This document shows, in pieces, positions 1 to 6,536 of a stretch of 8,091 nucleotides of DNA (the stretch's first letter is position 1; every line of letters begins with the position of its first letter). The position numbers were made by a program, and so were the translations under genes. A model generated the notes under the pieces. The model searched no databases, was not told the DNA's origin, and worked only from the letters and a program-made list of their open reading frames with translations. The DNA comes from Mucilaginibacter sp. (GTDB lineage: Bacteria; Bacteroidota; Bacteroidia; Sphingobacteriales; Sphingobacteriaceae). The DNA lies in the NCBI GenBank assembly GCA_019235595.1, contig JAFAKI010000190.1:1-8091 (forward strand), read 5' to 3'.

Positions 1-120
1 TCATTGTTAACCTTTGGTTATCTATAAAATCGCTATGCTTTTTCAATTTTGACGAGGCAATGATTTTTGATCACCCAAACAGAAAATTGCAAACCAAATT
101 TGGTGGGAAATTATTTAAAT
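1..120. other. non-coding stretch with a short perfect palindrome
   Basis: I see no supportable coding region in these 120 bases. They contain a 12-base perfect palindrome, ACCAAATTTGGT, at 93-104, and an 8-base one, ATTTAAAT, at 113-120, just downstream of the possible extended phosphatase frame on the minus strand. One 12-base palindrome somewhere in 8 kb is expected by chance, so it is only a weak operator or terminator candidate. At the extreme left edge the minus strand reads AAAGG, six bases, then ATG (positions 4-2). That could be the start of the next minus-strand gene, but only four bases of it are present. Confidence 0.4.
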
Positions 121-257
121 CTATCTATCCGGAGTGTCTTCTTTTTGCCCTGGTTTACTTTTTTCTTTCTGCTCAGGTATTGATGACCCGGGCTGATCAG
201 CAGAGGGCATTTTAGTGCCTTTTTCTACCGGGGGGTTGCCTGATTCGAATCCGCGGG
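121..257 (-). other. possible -1 frame extension of the phosphatase
   Basis: If one A of the run at 261-267 is read twice, or if the run is really eight A long, the phosphatase continues for 46 residues to a TAG at 121-123, giving 346 residues in total. The extra part starts ITRGFESGNPPVEKG and ends GQKEDTPDR. It has seven Pro, six Lys, five Glu, several Gly, Ser and Gln, one aromatic residue and no Cys. That composition fits a disordered tail behind a membrane anchor. The other two frames hit stops within about 15 codons. A 46-codon open stretch alone has roughly a one-in-ten chance at random, so the case rests on composition plus the slippery heptamer in register. It may instead be plain 3' untranslated sequence. 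Confidence 0.45.
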
Positions 258-267
258 TTATTTTTTT
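258..267 (-). other. slippery A-run abutting the phosphatase stop codon
   Basis: On the minus strand the phosphatase ends TCA AAA AAA TAA. The seven A (plus-strand T run 261-267) form the heptamer A AAA AAA in the register of a canonical -1 slippery site (X XXY YYZ), with the stop codon immediately after it. Homopolymers of this kind can cause ribosomal or polymerase slippage, and are also a classic place for sequencing or natural indels. I found no strong stimulatory hairpin directly downstream. The nearby 10-base palindrome GATTCGAATC (242-251) leaves too small a loop to make a stable stem. Confidence 0.5.
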
Positions 268-1160
268 GAGGTCATCACGCTATGGTTATCGTCTGAAGAT
301 TTAATAAATCGCTTGATGGGATCTTTGACCAGGAAAGTTAACAAGGCAAGAATAATTACTGATAATGCAAATGCTATTATCGTTTTTTTGCTTCCGGGTG
401 GAGTGGCGGCAGCGCTATCATTGTTTAGTTTCAGCAGGTACAACGAAAAATTATCCTTTGTAACCTCCTGACAGTATTCCATAAAAAGACTTCTTTTGTT
501 TTTAGCGTGGCTCAGGGCAATTTCTTTTAAACGGTGGTCGTTTATTTGCTCCAGCAGGCCATCGGTACACAACATCAAATAATCGCCATCCTTTACATCC
601 CGAATTACATAATTTTCAATATCTGAAGGTGTCCCGGAAGCGCTTAATGCCCTGGTAATAATATTTCTTTGGGGGTGAATGCGGGCCTCTTCCTCGCTAA
701 TTTCACCGTGCCGCACCAAGTTCTCAACTAACGAATGATCGGTTGAACGCCACACAACTTCCCCTTTGCGCAAATGATAAATCCGGCTGTCGCCACACCA
801 GGCTACAGATATAGTATTTCCGTTCAAATAAACCAGTGTAAGGGTAGTGCTCATCCTTTGGGCTTCCGGATGTTCAACTGCATAATTGCGCATCTGCTGC
901 AAAACATTCGACTGGGCAGCGCGGATATAGGCCTCAGTCAAGGCCCCACGCGGCGGCACATTTTGATCAAAAAAAGATGCAAAGCCCTCGCAGGCAATAC
1001 GGCTTGCTTCCTCACCCATATTTTCGCCTCCTACGCCGTCACAAACCATAAACAGCTTGTCAGCAATAGAGGCTTTCCCCGGCGCAGGATAAATTGAATC
1101 CTCCTGTTGCGACCTTTGACCTATTTCGTTGAGGTACGTAATTTGTTCTATGCTGATCAT
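258..1160 (-). CDS. PP2C-family serine/threonine phosphatase with C-terminal membrane anchor
   Basis: This is a metal-dependent protein phosphatase of the PPM/PP2C family, expected to remove phosphate from Ser/Thr residues of cytoplasmic proteins. From the ATG at 1160 it is 300 residues. Visible motifs in order: GQRSQQEDS (14-22), CDGVGG with metal-binding Asp41, STTLT (104-108), CGDSRIY (122-128), TDHSL (140-144), HPQRNIITRAL (162-172), CTDGLL with Asp200, and KDNFS with Asp236. All expected metal-ligand aspartates are present, so it should be active. A hydrophobic segment at 260-278 is a probable single membrane span, leaving the catalytic domain in the cytoplasm. The frame could open earlier at a TTG at 1181, but the ATG at 1160 follows a purine-rich leader (AAAAGAAAAAAG) and begins the domain normally. 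No partner kinase is visible in the window. The 3' end is odd: see the adjacent slippery run and -1 frame extension. Confidence 0.93.
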   Translation of the reverse strand: MISIEQITYLNEIGQRSQQEDSIYPAPGKASIADKLFMVCDGVGGENMGEEASRIACEGFASFFDQNVPPRGALTEAYIRAAQSNVLQQMRNYAVEHPEAQRMSTTLTLVYLNGNTISVAWCGDSRIYHLRKGEVVWRSTDHSLVENLVRHGEISEEEARIHPQRNIITRALSASGTPSDIENYVIRDVKDGDYLMLCTDGLLEQINDHRLKEIALSHAKNKRSLFMEYCQEVTKDNFSLYLLKLNNDSAAATPPGSKKTIIAFALSVIILALLTFLVKDPIKRFIKSSDDNHSVMTSKK

Positions 1161-1245
1161 CTTTTTTCTTTTAAATGACAACAGATCAAGACACTCAACT
1201 TACCTTTACAGCGATGTACAGTCAAGGATGAAATCAATCTTTACC

Positions 1246-1274
1246 CAAACTTACGGAGTTTCGGACTAGATCAA
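1246..1274 (-). promoter_or_regulatory. candidate Bacteroidota promoter for the phosphatase gene
   Basis: On the minus strand, TTG (1274-1272) is followed by 18 bases and then TAAGTTTG (1253-1246). This matches the Bacteroidota primary sigma-factor pattern TTG-N17-23-TAnnTTTG with no mismatch in the -7 box. It lies between the AraC gene's stop codon and the phosphatase start. The transcript would begin near 1240 and leave an untranslated leader of about 80 bases before the ATG at 1160. This supports separate transcription of the phosphatase. Confidence 0.55.
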
Positions 1275-1309
1275 GTAACAAAGACGTGATTAGCATTGCG
1301 CGTCCAAAT

Positions 1310-2161
1310 TTACGCCGCTATGTTCCGATATTTAAGAGGAGTAGTTTGATAGCGGTTGCGGAACAAGCGGATAAATGAGCTGGTACATTTAAACCCAACC
1401 ATGTTTACAATTTCATACACAGGATATTCGGTTTTAGCCAATAACAATTGTGCACGCTGCAACCTTATCTGGATCAGATATTGGTGCGGCGACTGGTTAT
1501 ACGCCAGCTTAAATGTCCGCAGCAAATGATTTACAGAAAGGCAAGCATAATTAGCCAAACTTTCCAGACTTATGTTCTTATCGTAATTGGCGTACAAATA
1601 TTCTTTTGCAAGGTTAAGCCGTCTCAATATTTCTATGCGAGTATTTTCATTAAGGAAATTGAGCTTTTTAGCTTTCAGCGATATTTCTTCATTATAAATA
1701 CGGCAACAATTCAGAAGACAGCGCTGTAGAGACTCATTAACCAGGGTTTCATCGACAGCCGCATCTTCAACCAGTTTTTTTAACAGGCTGATATTAAGTT
1801 TCAGATCGGCTTTAAGTGGATAGATCGTCTCACGAAGTTGATAAACAGAATCCTCCTTATCAAATAACCCACCTGTTTTGAATTTGGCGTTAAATTCATT
1901 CAAAAAATCTTCATCAAACTCGATAGACAACACATTTACCGGTAAGCGCGGATCGCTGCTGCTGGTAAACTGTGTACCTTTGTTCAGCATGATAAACGAG
2001 TCGGTATGCAGCGATAGCTGTCGCCGGCCGATGGAGCAGGTTTCCGTTCCGCTCAAAACAAACCGGATACTGAAATTGCCGGCCGTTTCTGAATATGACC
2101 TTTGATCGGAAGTGGTACCGGTTATCCGGTTCTTGTTTTTTAGTATCCTCAAGTAATCCAT
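1310..2161 (-). CDS. AraC-family transcriptional regulator
   Basis: This is a 283-residue protein with the usual AraC-family layout. An N-terminal sensing region of about 170 residues is rich in short beta strands (for example CSIGRRQLSL and FIMLNKGTQF) and resembles the cupin-like ligand or dimerisation arm of the family. It is followed by a two-helix-turn-helix DNA-binding domain from about residue 180 to 280. The first helix-turn-helix covers roughly 199-221 (ISLESLANYACLSVNHLLR). The second lies around 247-270 and carries the family signature near VGFKCTSSFIRLFRNRY, then TTPLKYR. The length is normal and nothing looks truncated. The ATG at 2161 has no obvious ribosome-binding site, which is common in this phylum. 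The ligand and targets cannot be read from the sequence. The repeated GGTGA/TCACC elements just upstream are candidate binding sites, possibly for autoregulation. Confidence 0.93.
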   Translation of the reverse strand: MDYLRILKNKNRITGTTSDQRSYSETAGNFSIRFVLSGTETCSIGRRQLSLHTDSFIMLNKGTQFTSSSDPRLPVNVLSIEFDEDFLNEFNAKFKTGGLFDKEDSVYQLRETIYPLKADLKLNISLLKKLVEDAAVDETLVNESLQRCLLNCCRIYNEEISLKAKKLNFLNENTRIEILRRLNLAKEYLYANYDKNISLESLANYACLSVNHLLRTFKLAYNQSPHQYLIQIRLQRAQLLLAKTEYPVYEIVNMVGFKCTSSFIRLFRNRYQTTPLKYRNIAA

Positions 2162-2194
2162 ATCGCGCTGGCTAATACCATTTTATGTTAACCA

Positions 2195-2359
2195 TAAAGA
2201 TACTGAGGTGACTTTAGCACATTATCACCCCATTAGGGTGATTTGTTAAATAATGAGGCTCCAACGTTCACGTTTTTGCGGTGAACACCCGTTAACATTA
2301 ATAAACAATTGATTATGAATAGATTATAATTTTTCAGATGGTGGCAAATTGATGTCACC
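2195..2359. promoter_or_regulatory. cluster of GGTGA/TCACC elements upstream of the AraC gene
   Basis: Five copies of GGTGA or its complement lie within about 155 bases: GGTGA at 2207, 2237 and 2280, TCACC at 2225 and 2355. Several are arranged as inverted repeats: ATCACCC-N5-GGGTGAT (2224-2242, 7-base arms), GTTCAC-N9-GTGAAC (2266-2286) and ATGGTG-N12-CACCAT (2338-2361). A weak -7-like box, TATCTTTA, sits on the minus strand at 2202-2195, about 34 bases before the AraC start. The 2224-2242 element would then lie around -33 to -50, a usual regulator-binding position. Assigning this as an operator is inference. Only the repeated elements themselves are seen. Confidence 0.4.
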
Positions 2360-2400
2360 ATGTTTTTAAGATCGAGAGTAATTCAGGCACGGCAATTTAT

Positions 2401-2428
2401 ATTTAAGGCGAGTTGCCCCGCCTTAAAT
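2401..2428 (-). terminator. hairpin, probable terminator of the receptor/lipoprotein operon
   Basis: A perfect 10-base inverted repeat, ATTTAAGGCG and CGCCTTAAAT, encloses an 8-base loop. It lies about 95 bases beyond the lipoprotein stop codon and ahead of the AraC gene's regulatory region. The A/T-rich outer stem and the following ATAAATT on the minus strand make a plausible though not classic intrinsic terminator, since the U tract is weak. It could act in either direction, but only a minus-strand gene ends nearby. Confidence 0.5.
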
Positions 2429-2486
2429 GTTTCCGCAACGGAATAATCCTTATTGCAATTTGCTTCAGACTTGAATTTAAAATTTA

Positions 2487-2521
2487 TTGCCGGCTAAAAT
2501 GCAAATCTCCGCCCACGGCAA
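2487..2521 (-). terminator. weak stem directly after the DUF4249 stop codon
   Basis: Directly after the lipoprotein's TAG, the minus strand has TTGCCG (2521-2516) and its complement CGGCAA (2492-2487) separated by 23 bases, followed by TAAATTTT. This looks like a loose terminator hairpin. Arms of six bases with a long loop are common by chance, so the hairpin at 2401-2428 is the better candidate. Confidence 0.25.
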
Positions 2522-3304
2522 CTACCTAACCCTGGTGATTTTACTACTGACCGTCTGCGCGGCAAAATATCCGATGCACCCACCAGTGATATTGGAAGTC
2601 GGTGTAGCCGGGGTAGAAAGGTTAGCGTTGTCGTAGGCAACAGCTTCAGCTTCATGTAGGAAATTAAACGCCCCGAAGTCGAGGCCAACGAGGTCGACCT
2701 TCACCAGGTCGCCGTGATGGAAAGTGCCGGTATCGCAATCCAGCTTATCTCGGATATACCTGCCGTTGGACAGCCGGTCATCAAAGGTTTGAAAATGGTT
2801 GACATGTTTGCCGTTTCGTTGTATCGAGTATTTATAATAGTTTTTTTGATCTGCCGGGTCCTGGTAATTTGCTACAGGCCGGAAATTATTTGATACTGAA
2901 TAATCGACGGTAACTGAATCTAAAGCAACAGGTTTGGGCATTGTTGAGGTTGCCGTATAGGTTTGCCCGGCCAGCATGACTTTTAACTGGTAGGTATGCC
3001 CCGGGGTACCAATAATGGCATGCGTGACGTAATCGCCAGAGGCCGCTTCTGATAAAACATCTGTTACATTGGCGGTAGCATCGGTGATGACAACCGTAGC
3101 ACCCGAAACCGTAGGATAAACGTTATCCGAATAGAAATTTGCTGTTTTTGACAAGCTAACATGATAAGGGCCTGCAGTGTCGCTCACTACACCCTCAATC
3201 ACCAATTGCGGCGAATAGTTAAGCGGGGGAGTAATCGTTTTGGTACAAGCAGTAACCATAACTAGGGCCAGGGCTATCAGAATAAAAAAATGATTGTTCT
3301 TCAT
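2522..3304 (-). CDS. DUF4249-family lipoprotein, partner of the TonB-dependent receptor
   Basis: This is a 260-residue predicted lipoprotein. The first 19 residues form a lipoprotein signal peptide ending VTAC, so Cys20 should be lipidated. The rest is mostly beta-rich (LVIEGVVSD, YHVSLSKTANF, ATVVITDA) with the family's FDDRLSNGRY segment at 174-183 and the near-C-terminal PTSNITGGCIGYFAA (235-249), which I recognise as characteristic of DUF4249. Such proteins are commonly encoded next to TonB-dependent receptors in Bacteroidota, and here the start codon lies four bases after the receptor's stop. Location in the outer membrane beside the receptor is inferred. The residues after Cys20 (TKTITPP) lack the acidic stretch typical of surface-exported Bacteroidota lipoproteins, so facing the periplasm is possible. 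There are two further cysteines, 190 and 243. The biochemical function and ligand are unknown. Confidence 0.85.
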   Translation of the reverse strand: MKNNHFFILIALALVMVTACTKTITPPLNYSPQLVIEGVVSDTAGPYHVSLSKTANFYSDNVYPTVSGATVVITDATANVTDVLSEAASGDYVTHAIIGTPGHTYQLKVMLAGQTYTATSTMPKPVALDSVTVDYSVSNNFRPVANYQDPADQKNYYKYSIQRNGKHVNHFQTFDDRLSNGRYIRDKLDCDTGTFHHGDLVKVDLVGLDFGAFNFLHEAEAVAYDNANLSTPATPTSNITGGCIGYFAAQTVSSKITRVR

Positions 3305-3308
3305 GACG

Positions 3309-5657
3309 TTAGAATTTAAAGTTGTAAGTAACTGAGGGAACCATTTTAAAAAGTGTTGTTTGCTGAACCTGTGTGCGGTTCATATTATTCGGATCGGTCT
3401 GAAAAATGATGGTATAGGGGTTGGACTGTCCATACACGTTGTAGATAGAGAAATTCCAGCTGCTTTCAATCCGGTGGGTCTTTTTAACATAAAGCGTCGC
3501 CCCCAAATCAAGACGGTTATAGGGGGACAACCGCTGGCTGTTCCGGCTACCATACCCGTACACCGGCGAACCGTCCACCGCGAATTTGCCATCGGGATAG
3601 GTTACCGGGGTACCCGTGCTGTAAACAAAGTCTGCAGATAACACCCATTTTTTGCTGGCTTGGTACATACCCACTATATTCAGGTGGTTGGTCTGATCCT
3701 GGGAAGCCGGGTAATAATGACTATCATTGATCCCGGGAATTTTTCTTTCCGACTTGGAAAGCGTGTAGCTGAGCCAGCCGGTAAACTTGCCATATTTCTT
3801 CTTGATATAAGTCTCCCAACCATAAGCGCGGCCGGTCCCGAACAGTAGATCAGCTTCCACGTTCTCGTTACCCACCAGGTTTGCACCGTCTTTATAGTCG
3901 ATCTGGTTCTGGAGTTTTTTGTAATAGAGTTCTGTGCTGAACTCGATGCCATTCTGGTGAAAAGTGCGGTAATAACCTACTGAAACCTGGTCCGCTATTT
4001 CAGGTTTGACCACGTTGGTGCTGGGCAGGTAAACATTGGTAGGCGAGCTTGCCGTAGAGTTATTTAACAAATGAATATTCTGCACGTTCCGGTCATAAGA
4101 TAACTTTACCGAACTGCTGTCGTTGAGCTGGTAGTTCGCAGAAATCCGCGGTTCCGGGTTGATGTAGTTTTTGACCACTTTACCGCCGCTGTAATAGGTA
4201 TTGCTGGCAATGTTCCCGGCCGGATCATAGGTGTAATAATTGCCGGGGCCCAAAACGGCCAGATCGCTTACCCGAAGACCATAGGTCAGTTTCAGCTTGT
4301 CGGTTGCCGTCCATTCATGCGAAATGTAAGCAGCGCTTTCCAGGCTGTATTTCTTTTGCAGTACAATGCTGTTATAATTGGAAGTCGCGCTGGTAGTACC
4401 CGCGCCGGGCTGGGTCACGTGATAGATGCTTTCCAGGCCGATATCCAGTTTATTGGCCGAATTCAGGTAGTAACTGAAATCCTGCTTTAGGTGGTAATCG
4501 GTAATTGCGGACCCCACCGTGATATTATTGGTGCTGCTTTGAAAATGAGTATTGTAGTCGTAGTTGTTATATATAAGCGAGGTATTGGAAAACAGGCTAC
4601 TGTTAAAAATATGGTTCCAGCGCAGCGTCCCGGTCGAGTTGCCGTAATCTATCCCGTTGCCCTGTTTTAATTGGAGGTAATCCTTGCCGAAATAGCCGGA
4701 AAGAAAAACACGGTCCGTTTTATCCAGTTGATAGTTCCCTTTCAGGTTAAAATCATAAAAGTACAGCTTGGTCTTCTTTATAGTCGTATCGGAAGCCAGC
4801 CCGGTAAACGCATCTACATACGTCCGCCTGGCACTGACAATAAATGAACCCTTATGATCGAATAAAGGGCCCTCAGCAGTCAGGCGGGAGGCGATCAGGC
4901 CGATACCGCCCGTCATACCGAATTTCTGGTTATTGCCGTCATTCATATGGATGTCCTCGACTGATGAAATCCTGCCCCCGTAATCAGCAGGCATTCCGGC
5001 TTTGTATATCTGTATATCCTTAATGGCATCTGAATTGAATACCGAAAAGAAACCGAGCAAGTGCGAGGCGTTATAAACGGTGGCCTCGTCCAATAGGATC
5101 AGGTTTTGGTCAGCATCGCCGCCGCGTACAAAGAACCCAGCCTTGCCGTCACCAGCAGCCACGATTCCCGGCAGCAGCTGAATGGTTTTTAAAATGTCCT
5201 TTTCACCTAATAAGACGGGAACATTTTTGACGTCGTTAATGGTCAGCTTTTGAACACCGGGCGGCGCAGTCAGGATATTGCGGCTTTTGGAAGAACTACC
5301 GCTGATCTTAACCTCTTTTAACTGTCCTGAGTTGGCTTCCAACCTGATATCTTGCTGCAAGTTGCCCTTCAGGTCAATGTGCAACGTGTCTGTGCGGTAT
5401 CCTATATAGGTAGCGATCAATGTATAACTTCCTTCAGGAATGCTCACCGAATAAAAGCCGTAAGCGTTTGCCGAAACACCTACACCCGGCAATTCACGGA
5501 AGCTGACAGTGGCGCCCGGGAGGGTTTCCCCATTTGCCATGTCCCGGATCATTCCGGATATGGTCAGGTGTTTTTTTTGCTGTGCCACAGCCACTCCGGG
5601 CAGAAGCATTATGATCGCCGCGAGGGAGACCGAGTAATTCATGATCCAGGTTTTCAT
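3309..5657 (-). CDS. TonB-dependent outer-membrane receptor with carboxypeptidase-like regulatory domain
   Basis: From the ATG at 5657 this is a 782-residue outer-membrane transporter. A signal peptide covers residues 1-25 (hydrophobic core SLAAIIMLLPG, cleavage likely after AVA). A carboxypeptidase-regulatory-like beta domain follows at about 31-107 (ISGMIRDMANGETLPGATV, ending near YIGYRTDTLHI). The plug domain spans about 130-255 and contains DILKTIQLLPG (154-164), FFVRGGDADQN (175-185), LLDEATVYNASHLLGFFSVF (188-207) and KAGMPADYGGR (219-229). The remainder is a beta barrel rich in aromatic, Asn and Tyr residues, ending in VTYNFKF with the terminal Phe usual for outer-membrane barrels. 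An in-frame ATG at 5690 adds 11 residues (MYRGYHCQKRT) that would spoil the signal peptide; the ATG at 5657 follows AAAAAAGAACA, so I chose it. The substrate is unknown. The order matches the SusC-like uptake pattern, but the partner is DUF4249 rather than SusD. Confidence 0.94.
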   Translation of the reverse strand: MKTWIMNYSVSLAAIIMLLPGVAVAQQKKHLTISGMIRDMANGETLPGATVSFRELPGVGVSANAYGFYSVSIPEGSYTLIATYIGYRTDTLHIDLKGNLQQDIRLEANSGQLKEVKISGSSSKSRNILTAPPGVQKLTINDVKNVPVLLGEKDILKTIQLLPGIVAAGDGKAGFFVRGGDADQNLILLDEATVYNASHLLGFFSVFNSDAIKDIQIYKAGMPADYGGRISSVEDIHMNDGNNQKFGMTGGIGLIASRLTAEGPLFDHKGSFIVSARRTYVDAFTGLASDTTIKKTKLYFYDFNLKGNYQLDKTDRVFLSGYFGKDYLQLKQGNGIDYGNSTGTLRWNHIFNSSLFSNTSLIYNNYDYNTHFQSSTNNITVGSAITDYHLKQDFSYYLNSANKLDIGLESIYHVTQPGAGTTSATSNYNSIVLQKKYSLESAAYISHEWTATDKLKLTYGLRVSDLAVLGPGNYYTYDPAGNIASNTYYSGGKVVKNYINPEPRISANYQLNDSSSVKLSYDRNVQNIHLLNNSTASSPTNVYLPSTNVVKPEIADQVSVGYYRTFHQNGIEFSTELYYKKLQNQIDYKDGANLVGNENVEADLLFGTGRAYGWETYIKKKYGKFTGWLSYTLSKSERKIPGINDSHYYPASQDQTNHLNIVGMYQASKKWVLSADFVYSTGTPVTYPDGKFAVDGSPVYGYGSRNSQRLSPYNRLDLGATLYVKKTHRIESSWNFSIYNVYGQSNPYTIIFQTDPNNMNRTQVQQTTLFKMVPSVTYNFKF

Positions 5658-5765
5658 TGTTCTTTTTTGACAATGATAGCCCCTGTACATCTTAATTATC
5701 AGCCAGTTGTAAATGAAACAGCTATAAAATGGAACGAAACGTCCTTTTTTCTGTATGAAGGGAAA

Positions 5766-6536
5766 TCAACGGTTGAGCCATAATTTGAAATAATGCGCCT
5801 TCTCCTTGCTGATCACTATCCCATTTTCTGTTTCGCCGGCCAGGTATACTTTAAGCTTACCGTTAAAATATTGATGAACGGACCCGATGGCATTGTATGC
5901 AGCGATATACTGCCGGTTTAGGCGGAAAAAGAGATAAGGATCAATGAGTTTTTCCAACTCGTCGAGGGTATGATCGAGCATATATCTTTTCTGTTTTTGG
6001 GTATATAAAAACGTAATTTTATCCTCAAAGCTGAAATAGGCTACTTCCGCCGCTTCGACCGACACAAACTGTTCGCCGGTGCGGATCAGGAACCGTTTTT
6101 TAAAGGCTGGCTGTTCATCAATGCTACTGACATTGCTTCTTAGGAGCGTCTCTACTATCTCCTTTAGATTCACCGGCTGCTGGCTGATAAAACGATATTT
6201 GTTTAGCGCCTGTGCCAATAAGGTCGGGTCGATCGGTTTTAACAGGTAGTCAATACTATTGACCTTAAATGCCCGGATGGCATACTCATCGTAAGCTGTA
6301 GTGAATATGATGGGGGCCTTGACTTCCACCTTTTCAAAGATTTCGAAAGACTGTCCGTCTGCCAGCATGATGTCCATAAAGATTAGTTCCGGATGCGGGA
6401 AATTCCTTAACCACTGAACGGCATCCTCGATGCTTTCGACAACAGCTACGACCTTTATGGCCGGGTCATGTGTGGCGAGTAATTGTTCCAGCCTGCGTGC
6501 CGCGGGCGCTTCGTCTTCAATGATCAATACCTTCAT
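5766..6536 (-). CDS. LytTR-family response regulator
   Basis: This 256-residue two-domain regulator receives phosphate from the adjacent kinase and binds DNA. The N-terminal receiver domain (about 1-118) has the acidic pair Glu7-Asp8, phospho-acceptor Asp55 in FMDIML, Thr79 in FTTAYDEYAIRAF and Lys100 in LLKPID, so all catalytic residues are intact. After a linker, a LytTR DNA-binding domain spans about 148-255 (RFLIRTGEQFVSVEAAEVAY, then YMLDHTLDELEKLI, FFRLNRQYIAA, and a final ISKEKAHYFKLWL). Its ATG overlaps the kinase's TGA in ATGA (6536-6533), indicating translational coupling. The stop lies about 108 bases before the receptor's ATG, with no convincing terminator between, so the receptor is the obvious candidate target. 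I did not find a convincing pair of LytTR direct-repeat sites in that gap. Confidence 0.95.
   Translation of the reverse strand: MKVLIIEDEAPAARRLEQLLATHDPAIKVVAVVESIEDAVQWLRNFPHPELIFMDIMLADGQSFEIFEKVEVKAPIIFTTAYDEYAIRAFKVNSIDYLLKPIDPTLLAQALNKYRFISQQPVNLKEIVETLLRSNVSSIDEQPAFKKRFLIRTGEQFVSVEAAEVAYFSFEDKITFLYTQKQKRYMLDHTLDELEKLIDPYLFFRLNRQYIAAYNAIGSVHQYFNGKLKVYLAGETENGIVISKEKAHYFKLWLNR

Noticed and set aside
1..4. Possible ATG of a further minus-strand gene at the left edge, preceded by AAAGG at good spacing
   Set aside because: Only four bases are in the window, so no coding evidence exists.
1161..1181. TTG start of the phosphatase at 1181, adding seven residues
   Set aside because: The added residues SFKRKK are encoded by the purine-rich leader that better serves as the ribosome-binding region for the ATG at 1160.
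3360..3952. Short open frames on both strands within the receptor gene
   Set aside because: They are shadows of the receptor coding sequence, whose domain content is clear.
5671..5678. TATCATTG on the minus strand as a -7 box for the receptor gene
   Set aside because: It has a mismatch, no TTG at the right distance, and would place the transcription start only a few bases before the ATG at 5657.
5658..5690. Upstream ATG of the TonB receptor at 5690
   Set aside because: It adds MYRGYHCQKRT in front of a complete signal peptide, and the ATG at 5657 has a better leader.
5731..5750. GGAACGAAACGTCC followed by a T run as a plus-strand terminator
   Set aside because: Only about three base pairs can form, and no plus-strand gene ends there.
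5352..5783. Plus-strand open frame of 143 residues opposite the receptor's N-terminal region
   Set aside because: It is antisense to the signal peptide and regulatory domain, and its translation shows no recognisable family.
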